Source: Propionivibrio sp. (GTDB lineage Bacteria > Pseudomonadota > Gammaproteobacteria > Burkholderiales > Rhodocyclaceae). From it: a DNA stretch of 6,165 nt. Position numbers and translations under genes: made by a program. The stretch lies in the NCBI GenBank assembly GCA_017990155.1, contig JAGNOM010000175.1:1-6165 (forward strand), given 5' to 3'. Positions 1-5,203 of this stretch are shown here, one piece after another. The notes below the pieces were generated by a model, which saw nothing but the letters and a program-made list of their open reading frames with translations, was not told the origin of the DNA and searched no databases. Position 1 is the first letter of the stretch, and each line of letters opens with the position of its first letter.

Positions 1-598
1 TCAGGATACGCACCGTCTCCTTCGCGGAAGCACCGGCACCGTTGACGGCGCGGCGCAGATTCATCAGCACCGTGGCCGTAATCAGCCCGTCAACCGTGAC
101 GCCTTGTGATTCCTGGAACGCTTCCGTAGCGACCTGGGTTTGTGGGCCGAAGGTGCCATCGAGCGGACCGGCGTTGAAACCAAGTTTGCCGAGCAGGATC
201 TGCGCTTCGCGCAAACCTTGCGCGTCGACCAGTTTTTCGCGTCCCTTGTAGTTTCCGCTCGACCAGTTCTGGGTCTGCCAGATGACGCGGCGAATCGAAT
301 TCAGCAGGCCATCGGTCACCTGATTGGCTGGCGCGAATCCATTCTGCGTGGTGAAGTTTCGGATGGCTTCCAGCGTGGCCGGCGTCAGCGTTCCGCTCGG
401 CACTTCCCGCAGCAGCCCCATACGCGCGAGCAGTCGCTGCGCCGTTTCCACCTTGGCATCACGGGCACCGGGTGCGGCCGTCGCGGTAGCCGCTTTGGGC
501 TCTCCGGTTCCGAAGACGAAACCCTGCGCCTGAGCCGTACCCGACATCCATGCAGCACCGAAAAGTGCGGTCATCAGGGCGATGGTTTTGATTTTCAT
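1..598 (-). CDS. Secreted protein with two peptidoglycan-binding repeats (partial, 3' end outside window)
   Basis: The frame is open from an ATG at 598 to the window edge, giving 199 residues with no stop, so the C-terminus is missing. Residues 1-24 form a clear signal peptide: basic MKIK start, hydrophobic core, and AQA before Q25, a signal peptidase I site. After an Ala-rich stretch come two similar helical repeats, about residues 50-104 (AQRLLARMGLL to LLNSIRRV) and 130-184 (AQILLGKLGF, GPLDGTFGPQT, VDGLITATVLMNLRRA). The second closely fits the PG_binding_1 fold (PF01471), which binds peptidoglycan; the first is more divergent. An SD AAGGA (606-610) sits 7 bases before the ATG. It is the third gene of a probable operon, 77 bases after the Sel1-like gene. 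The protein should act in the periplasm or cell wall. Any catalytic domain would lie beyond position 1, so enzyme activity cannot be judged. Family assignment is firm; role is unknown. Confidence 0.85.
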   Translation of the reverse strand, partial: MKIKTIALMTALFGAAWMSGTAQAQGFVFGTGEPKAATATAAPGARDAKVETAQRLLARMGLLREVPSGTLTPATLEAIRNFTTQNGFAPANQVTDGLLNSIRRVIWQTQNWSSGNYKGREKLVDAQGLREAQILLGKLGFNAGPLDGTFGPQTQVATEAFQESQGVTVDGLITATVLMNLRRAVNGAGASAKETVRIL

Positions 599-675
599 AA
601 GACGATCCTTATAAGTAACTCAGTCTCGACGGCGTCAATATCGCCGATCGGTATCGCGATGTTTTGGCGTGAGTG

Positions 676-1257
676 CTATTGACCCGAGGCAAAACAGATG
701 ATGTTGCGCGACTGCGCCAACTGAAACAGGCTTGCCGCTTTGGCCTGATCAACGGCAATGCCGCCCTGCCCTTTCAGCGTCATTTCGCCGAGGTGGCATG
801 CGGCACCGCCATCGCCTCCCTGAACCGCCAACTCTAGATGAACACGGGCTTGGGCGAAATCGCCGGCGGCCATCAGCTTGCGGCCGATCTCAGCGTTCTC
901 GGCAGGCGAAAGCCTGGATTCGGGCGCATCGCTACCTGCCGTTGGCTGCGCGGTTTCTTCTGGCGTGAGCGGCGTTTCCGTGCCGACCTCAGTCGCCGCC
1001 TTCTGTGCGGGCGCCTCAACTGACGGCGCGGGGGTTTTCGCCGGTTCCGGCGACGCTACAGACTCTGCCGGAACGGGTGGCGCCACAGTCAGCGGCGCCG
1101 GTTGGGGTGTCGATTGAGGAACCGGCGGCGTCCCGACCGAAGGTGTGACATCGCCGCTCAAGCGGTCTTTCAGCCCAAGATGCCAGACCGCAGACGCCAT
1201 GGCGCCGACAACAGCCAGGGCGATCAAGCCCTTCGAAAGAGGAGTGAGACTGGCCAT
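676..1257 (-). CDS. Membrane-anchored protein with Pro/Ala-rich linker and Sel1/TPR-like C-terminus
   Basis: The product is 193 residues. Residues 9-28 form one hydrophobic segment after a short N-terminus with K9, consistent with an uncleaved inner-membrane anchor and the rest in the periplasm. Residues 32-116 are a low-complexity linker rich in Pro, Ala, Thr and Glu, of the kind that spans periplasmic distance. Residues 120-185 look like a TPR/Sel1 solenoid: a helical pair (NAEIGRKLMAAGDFAQARVHLELAV) followed by a Sel1-type motif, HLGEMTLKGQGGIAVDQAKA, with the usual LG, G.G, D and A positions. The start is supported by AAAGGAA (1265-1271), 7 bases before the ATG and overlapping the end of the preceding gene; only 4 bases separate the two genes, which implies translational coupling. 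I do not recognise a named family. Sel1-like repeats usually mediate protein contacts, so an adaptor or scaffold role is inferred. Confidence 0.75.
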   Translation of the reverse strand: MASLTPLSKGLIALAVVGAMASAVWHLGLKDRLSGDVTPSVGTPPVPQSTPQPAPLTVAPPVPAESVASPEPAKTPAPSVEAPAQKAATEVGTETPLTPEETAQPTAGSDAPESRLSPAENAEIGRKLMAAGDFAQARVHLELAVQGGDGGAACHLGEMTLKGQGGIAVDQAKAASLFQLAQSRNIICFASGQ

Positions 1258-1261
1258 CGAT

Positions 1262-1930
1262 CTATTCCTTTGTCGTTATCACAGCGGCGCCGAACTGAAG
1301 CGACAGCCCCTGAAGCCGCTGGCTGACTTGAGCGATCTGCGCAAGTTCCTGCGCCGCCTGATCGCGCACGGCCTTCAGCCCGGCTTCCTGCTCCGCCGAT
1401 TCCTGTGCGGCCCGCTCTTGCTCACGCGCGGCCAGCGCTTCGAGCTCCGCGATCTGCGTGTGGATGTCCGCAAGCACCTTCTCCTGGCGGGCGGCCACCG
1501 CGTCGAGCCGCTGCCGGGTATCCTGCTCCGTCTTCTGCAGATTCAGTTGCAGCCGCTCCGCGTGTTTGGCCAGCGCCTTAACCTTTGCCGCGGCGTCGGC
1601 CAGCGGATCATCGATAGTCCATGACTCATCGGCCGCATCCATCGCCTTGATCGCCATCAAGCGCGTCGCTTCGTCCATGGCACTCAAGCCGTCGATCAGG
1701 CGCAACAGGCGTTCGGCAGGATAAAGCGAAGCGCCGATCCCGTCGCTGGCGTAGATCGCTTCGAAATTCAGCGGTGTGCCGTCACCCAGGCTGAAATCCA
1801 ATGTCGCGGCTCCAGCGGCCACGACGCCCGCGCCGCCGTCAATATCGTTAACCGGTGGGACCGGTGGCACCTGTGGTTCGTCCTTGGTGACCAGTCCGGC
1901 TTTTTCAAGAAAATCGACGATTCCCTTCAT
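1262..1930 (-). CDS. Hypothetical coiled-coil protein, probably cytoplasmic
   Basis: The product is 222 residues with no signal peptide or membrane segment. The N-terminus (1-27) holds a short amphipathic helix (MKGIVDFLEKAGLV) and a Pro-rich patch. Residues about 28-110 are a mixed region containing LNFEAIYASDGIG and a helical PAERLLRLIDGLSAMDEATRL stretch. From about 113 to 210 the protein is almost continuous charged helix rich in Ala, Glu, Gln and Arg, with heptad-like spacing, typical of a long coiled coil. SD GGAG (1937-1940) lies 6 bases before the ATG. It is the first gene of the probable three-gene operon. Automated annotation might attach a chemotaxis-receptor or filament label because of the Ala/Gln/Glu-rich helix, but no receptor hairpin motif is visible, so I give no function. 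A structural or regulatory partner of the membrane-anchored protein downstream is an inference from adjacency only. Confidence 0.75.
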   Translation of the reverse strand: MKGIVDFLEKAGLVTKDEPQVPPVPPVNDIDGGAGVVAAGAATLDFSLGDGTPLNFEAIYASDGIGASLYPAERLLRLIDGLSAMDEATRLMAIKAMDAADESWTIDDPLADAAAKVKALAKHAERLQLNLQKTEQDTRQRLDAVAARQEKVLADIHTQIAELEALAAREQERAAQESAEQEAGLKAVRDQAAQELAQIAQVSQRLQGLSLQFGAAVITTKE

Positions 1931-2046
1931 TGTTGGCTCCCATGTCTTGAGTTGCGTCCAGTTTGCATCTGCTTCTTATTTCTGTAATCCGAAGCGCCCC
2001 ATCAATCTTTCAATTTCAGCACCACCCGCAGCAATACCCATCGAGG
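1931..2046 (-). promoter_or_regulatory. Possible promoter/leader region of the three-gene operon
   Basis: This spacer lies upstream of the coiled-coil gene and has no coding potential I can support. It is visibly more A+T-rich than the flanking genes. Reading the minus strand, a TTGAAA is followed 18 bases later by GATTAC, a weak sigma70-like pair with a poor -10 match. I list the region as the likely site of the operon's promoter because it is the only sizeable gap before the genes, not because the boxes are convincing. Confidence 0.25.
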
Positions 2047-2097
2047 TTTTTCATCCGGGCAAGTTTACTGCCAATCCGTGTGCCCACCGATGAAAAA
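2047..2097. repeat. Long inverted repeat in the spacer after the M50 gene
   Basis: The arms TTTTTCATC (2047-2055) and GATGAAAAA (2089-2097) are perfect 9-base complements. After a small internal loop, GGGCA (2057-2061) pairs with TGCCC (2081-2085), leaving about 19 loop bases. On either strand the RNA would have its U-run at the 5' foot and its A-run at the 3' foot, the reverse of an intrinsic terminator. It lies 30 bases beyond the M50 stop and about 120 bases upstream of the coiled-coil gene. It could be an mRNA 3'-end stabilising hairpin or a DNA operator. The repeat is read directly; the role is unknown. Confidence 0.45.
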
Positions 2098-2126
2098 ACG
2101 CATGGCATTGGCGGTCGGACTGCTTT

Positions 2127-2855
2127 TCAAACGCCCGGAAACCGGGTTGTGCTCGGCCATGCCGGGCTGCGACTCACGAATCGAATGCCGACAATCACAA
2201 TCGCCAGCGAGAAGGACGCGACGAGACCGCCCCAGAACCAGTAAGGCAGGCCCAGCGCCTGAGCGATCACGGCGCTATCGGAGAGATGGAGTCCGCCGTT
2301 GACGCTCGCATGCTCGGAGAACATGTAGTCAAGGTCCGTAAACCATGAAAGGCACAGGGTGACAGCGATCAGATGCAGCAGAAACGCTGCGCCGCGCCCC
2401 GGCAAGTAGCGCGCGGCGAGAACGAAGACCGCCGCTGTGGCGATCAAGAACGCGACGCCAAAAGGATTGCGCAGCCAGAACATGATCGTCACGCCAAACA
2501 ATCCCGCCAGTATCAGCAATACCGCACGGGCAAAACGAGGCGATCCGGAGCACAGGAGAGCCATTCCGGCGAGGGTCGGCCCGACCAGTCCACCGGCCGC
2601 GATCAAGGCGGTGGACAGCCCGCCAGGGTTCCCGCGCCAGACCGCGAGGCCCGATCCGTCGGCATACAGATAGAGCTTTTCGAACTCCGCGCCAACCAGC
2701 AAAGCCGTCAATCCGTGTCCCATCTCGTGAGCGAACGTCGCAAGCAGCGTGAGCGGATAGAGCGCCTGCCTTCCGTAGGGCAGCTGCCAGATGACCGCCA
2801 CGGCCGCCGCGGAAAGAATGAGTAGTGTTCGGGAGTTCATCGGGGGAGCGTTCAA
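2127..2855 (-). CDS. M50B-like integral membrane zinc metallopeptidase, TTG start
   Basis: The product is 242 residues and strongly hydrophobic, with about six membrane segments (roughly 10-25, 33-55, 82-102, 109-128, 132-149, 157-173 and 205-227 as candidates). HEMGH at residues 43-47 is the HExxH zinc motif inside a membrane helix (TLLATFAHEMGHGLTALLVG), and GGLVGPTLAG (88-97) matches the Gly/Pro-rich helix that follows it in the M50B-like family (PF13398). D174 or D176 in TDLDYMF may supply the third ligand. These proteins resemble site-2 proteases, but substrates for this subgroup are generally unknown. The TTG at 2855 is preferred because SD GAGGA (2863-2867) lies 7 bases before it; the in-frame ATG five codons on (2840) would sit 22 bases from that SD. 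The gene stands alone between the transporter terminator and the next operon. Family is well supported; substrate is not known. Confidence 0.85.
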   Translation of the reverse strand: MNAPPMNSRTLLILSAAAVAVIWQLPYGRQALYPLTLLATFAHEMGHGLTALLVGAEFEKLYLYADGSGLAVWRGNPGGLSTALIAAGGLVGPTLAGMALLCSGSPRFARAVLLILAGLFGVTIMFWLRNPFGVAFLIATAAVFVLAARYLPGRGAAFLLHLIAVTLCLSWFTDLDYMFSEHASVNGGLHLSDSAVIAQALGLPYWFWGGLVASFSLAIVIVGIRFVSRSPAWPSTTRFPGV

Positions 2856-2880
2856 CCTGGAATCCTCAGTTGCACCGTGC

Positions 2881-2933
2881 GATGCCCTTCGACACGCCCT
2901 CGGTGCGGACTGCTCAGGGCGAAAGGAGGCATC
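2881..2933. repeat. REP-like palindromic element
   Basis: The outer arms GATGCC (2881-2886) and GGCATC (2928-2933) are perfect complements. Inside them CCCTTCGACACGCCCT on the left faces TGCTCAGGGCGAAAGG on the right, with GCCCT (2896-2900) pairing with AGGGC (2916-2920). The core words CCTTCGACA and GCTCAGGGCGAA match, from memory, a short palindrome dispersed through many proteobacterial genomes between genes. It lies in the leader of the M50 gene, 26 bases before the TTG start. Only one copy is in this window, so repetitiveness cannot be shown here. Confidence 0.5.
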
Positions 2934-2954
2934 ACCCGATCGGTGCGCTCAAGA

Positions 2955-2998
2955 AAAACCGCTCGTCCCGAGACGCAAGTCGAAGGATGGGCGGTTTT
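2955..2998 (-). terminator. Intrinsic terminator of the proXWV-like operon
   Basis: AAAACCGC (2955-2962) and GCGGTTTT (2991-2998) form a perfect 8-bp stem, extended inward by imperfect pairing (CGTCC with GGATG-type pairs). On the minus strand the stem is followed by a U-rich tail reading UUUUUCUU, and it begins 35 bases after the proV stop, the expected place for a Rho-independent terminator. The opposite strand ends in only four U residues, so it is a weaker terminator in that direction. Confidence 0.7.
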
Positions 2999-3033
2999 GC
3001 GTAATTCAGCCGAGGATTCTAGGATAAAACTCG

Positions 3034-4128
3034 CTATGAACCGCCACTCGATGACGCGGCGGCGCCGTTTTCCTCTTGCGGCGGCACCATCGCGGCGATG
3101 ATCGATTTCATCGATAGCTGCCCCAAATGACGTCCCCGGCTATTGGTGACATTCCCCAGTTCCTTGCCTTCAGCGCTGAGTATCCGGGCGGCTTCTTCGA
3201 TGACCATGCTCGAATCGAGCGACGGCCCGTCGACCATCTGCCCCGCGCTTCCCGGCTCAACGAGCGTCTTGCTGCGAATGACGCGGCCGCGATTCACGTT
3301 CTTCACGAAGGCGGAGATGTAGTCGTCTGCGGGGTTGAGCACAATCTGCTGCCCGGTTCCCTGCTGGATGATTTCGCCGTCACGCAGGATCGCGATGCGA
3401 TCGCCCAGACGAAGCGCCTCGTCGAGGTCATGGGTGATGAAGACGACGGTCTTGGCCAGCTCTTGCTGCAGATCGAGCAAAATCGTCTGCATGTCCGTGC
3501 GAATCATCGGATCGAGCGCGGAAAACGCCTCGTCCATGAGCAGGATCGGCGCATCGTTGGCCAATGCGCGTGCCAGCCCGACGCGTTGCTGCATCCCGCC
3601 GGAAAGCTGGTTCGGATAGCTCTTCTCGTAACCGCTGAGTCCAACCCGCTCGATCCAGCGCATCGCTGCTTCGTGGCGTTTCTTTCTCGACACGCCCTGC
3701 ACGCGCAAGCCGTATTCCGTGTTCTCGAGAATCGTGTAGTGCGGAAACAGCGCGAATTTCTGGAACACCATGGCCGTCGACCGGCCGCGAAACTTGCGCA
3801 ACGCGCGCGTACTCATGTCGACGATGTTCTTGCCATCGATGACGATTTCACCGGCCGTCGGCTCGATCAATCGGTTGATATGCCGAATCAAGGTGCTTTT
3901 CCCGGAACCGGACAATCCCATGACCACCTGGATTTCACCGGGGCGGATTTCGAGGTTGATATCGCGCAGGCCAAGCACGTGGTTCTGCGTGTCCAGCAGT
4001 TCCTGCTTCGTCATGCCGCTTTTGACCGAATCCAGGTATTTCTCGGGCGTTGCACCGAAGATCTTGTACAGGTTCTTGATCGAGATTCCGACCTGGTTTT
4101 CGGCAGTCTCTTTTGTCGTGTTATCCAT
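3034..4128 (-). CDS. proV: Glycine betaine/proline-type ABC transporter ATPase, ProV-like
   Basis: The product is 364 residues, the energising subunit of a compatible-solute importer on the inner face of the membrane. Walker A is GLSGSGKST (71-79), the Q-loop is Q123, the ABC signature is LSGGMQQR (175-182), Walker B is ILLMDE (195-200), and the switch histidine is H233. The N-terminal stretch with FGATPEKYLDSVKSGMTKQE and the SALDPMIRTDMQ segment are typical of ProV/OpuAA and not of generic ABC ATPases. After the nucleotide-binding domain only about 85 residues remain (281-364): one CBS-like unit (about 290-347), then a low-complexity tail EENGAAASSSGGS. SD GGAGGT (4134-4139) sits 5 bases before the ATG at 4128, which overlaps the proW stop by 8 bases. 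The frame is open further upstream to an ATG at 4275, but that extension lies within proW and lacks family similarity. Confidence 0.95.
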   Translation of the reverse strand: MDNTTKETAENQVGISIKNLYKIFGATPEKYLDSVKSGMTKQELLDTQNHVLGLRDINLEIRPGEIQVVMGLSGSGKSTLIRHINRLIEPTAGEIVIDGKNIVDMSTRALRKFRGRSTAMVFQKFALFPHYTILENTEYGLRVQGVSRKKRHEAAMRWIERVGLSGYEKSYPNQLSGGMQQRVGLARALANDAPILLMDEAFSALDPMIRTDMQTILLDLQQELAKTVVFITHDLDEALRLGDRIAILRDGEIIQQGTGQQIVLNPADDYISAFVKNVNRGRVIRSKTLVEPGSAGQMVDGPSLDSSMVIEEAARILSAEGKELGNVTNSRGRHLGQLSMKSIIAAMVPPQEENGAAASSSGGS

Positions 4129-5008
4129 GCTGCACCTCCAGATGCCGTTGTATCCGTCGTCCATAGGCCTGCGACGTGCGATCGAAGACGATCGCAATGC
4201 CGACGATGGCGAGTCCGTTGAGGATGCCCATGGTGAAGTACTGGTTGGCGATGGCCTTGAGCACCGGCTGACCAAGACCTGGCACGCCGATCATTGAGGC
4301 GATGACGACCATCGAAAGCGCCATCATGATGGTCTGGTTGATGCCGCCCATGATCGTCGGCAGCGCCAGCGGCAGCTGGACCTGGAACAGCTTCTGGAAG
4401 CCGTTTACGCCAAACGCATCGGCGGCTTCGAGCAGGTCTTTCTCCACCAGGCGGATGCCCAGATTGGTGAAGCGGATGACCGGCGGGATCGCGTAGATCA
4501 CCACCGACAACATGCCCGGCACGCGACCAATACCGAGCAGCATGACCACGGGGATGAGGTAGACGAAGCTCGGCATGGTCTGCATGACGTCGAGGACCGG
4601 GCTGATCCAGCGCTGGAGTCGCGCCGAACGGCTCATGGCGATCCCGATCGGCAGCCCGAGGGCGATGGCCAGCAGGGTGCTGACAAAAATCATCGACAAG
4701 GTGCGCATGGTGTCCTGCCACATGCCGAAATAGCCGATCAGCAGCATCGTGACGACGGTACCGACGACGATCTTCATCGAGCGCGATGCGAGCCAGACGA
4801 TGAAGAGAATGGCGCCGAGCACCAACGGCCACGGCGAGCGGGTCAGCAGTTGTTCGCAAAACAGCAGGAAATCGCCCAAAGGCGCAAATAGGTGCTCAAG
4901 AACCGATCCAAAGGTCCGCGTAAACGCGCGGAATTCGGTATCGATCAGTCTTTTGAGCAGGCGCAAGGTGTCGGCATTCATTGCCGGAAAATCATTTGAC
5001 CAAGGCAT
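4121..5008 (-). CDS. proW: Glycine betaine/proline-type ABC transporter permease, ProW-like
   Basis: The product is 295 residues, the channel subunit working with ProV and the binding protein. Hydrophobic segments at roughly 61-74, 79-95, 102-124, 147-175, 219-243 and 259-275 give a typical BPD_transp_1 core. The cytoplasmic EAA loop that contacts the ATPase is EAADAFGVNGFQKLFQVQLP (194-213), followed by MGGINQT and VPGLGQ. The N-terminal region is much shorter than in E. coli ProW (about 350 residues), as in many ProW/OpuAB homologues. The ATG at 5008 is chosen because AGGGGGT (5016-5022) lies 7 bases upstream; the frame extends to 5092, but that part falls in the spacer inverted repeat and has no SD or family similarity. 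It follows proX after a 195-base spacer and overlaps proV (ATGGATAA), implying coupled translation. Confidence 0.95.
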   Translation of the reverse strand: MPWSNDFPAMNADTLRLLKRLIDTEFRAFTRTFGSVLEHLFAPLGDFLLFCEQLLTRSPWPLVLGAILFIVWLASRSMKIVVGTVVTMLLIGYFGMWQDTMRTLSMIFVSTLLAIALGLPIGIAMSRSARLQRWISPVLDVMQTMPSFVYLIPVVMLLGIGRVPGMLSVVIYAIPPVIRFTNLGIRLVEKDLLEAADAFGVNGFQKLFQVQLPLALPTIMGGINQTIMMALSMVVIASMIGVPGLGQPVLKAIANQYFTMGILNGLAIVGIAIVFDRTSQAYGRRIQRHLEVQHG

Positions 5009-5035
5009 GGTAATTACCCCCTGTGAAAATGGCTT

Positions 5036-5071
5036 CGATTCCCGCGGCACCTCTTGGCAGCACGGGAATCG
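5036..5071 (-). repeat. Intercistronic stem-loop between proX and proW
   Basis: CGATTCCCG (5036-5044) and CGGGAATCG (5063-5071) are perfect 9-base complements around an 18-base loop. The minus-strand transcript would fold just upstream of the proW SD (5016-5022). No U-run follows directly, so it is not a normal terminator. In transporter operons such hairpins often protect the upstream cistron, which would allow more binding protein than membrane subunits. That role is inferred. Confidence 0.5.
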
Positions 5072-5203
5072 GACCGGAGAAGCTGAAATCAAACGCGGTC
5101 TTCGGAGAAAACCATTGCGGCTCGCGGGATTTGCCCTTGCGAAGCAGTTGCCCGGCGGCTCGCGTTATCGTTATTCGTGATTCAGCGTGGGTTTGGCGAC
5201 GGT

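Noticed and set aside
140..682. A 180-codon plus-strand frame
   Set aside because: It is antisense to the peptidoglycan-binding gene, which has a signal peptide, SD and two domain repeats.
1963..2302. Overlapping small plus-strand frames across the spacer and the M50 gene end
   Set aside because: There is no convincing SD or domain, and they run into sequence antisense to the M50 gene.
3127..4221. A 364-codon open frame on the plus strand
   Set aside because: It lies wholly antisense to proV, whose ATPase motifs are unmistakable; the plus-strand translation has no recognisable domain and is a byproduct of codon bias.
4129..4275. An upstream in-frame start that would add 49 residues to ProV
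   Set aside because: The extension is Ser/Arg/Pro-rich, lies inside proW in another frame, and the ATG at 4128 has a strong SD and the usual overlap with the proW stop.
4011..4859. A 282-codon minus-strand frame rich in Arg, His and Pro
   Set aside because: It is an alternate frame of proW and the start of proV; the composition is typical of an out-of-frame read and both real genes are well supported.
5009..5092. An upstream in-frame start that would add 28 residues to ProW
   Set aside because: It has no SD, runs through the intercistronic inverted repeat, and the ATG at 5008 has AGGGGGT at good spacing.
5117..5164. Direct repeat GCGGCTCGCG (5117-5126 and 5155-5164) with TTGCCC also repeated between
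   Set aside because: Only two short GC-rich copies are present, which is plausible by chance at this composition; no array or insertion structure is visible.
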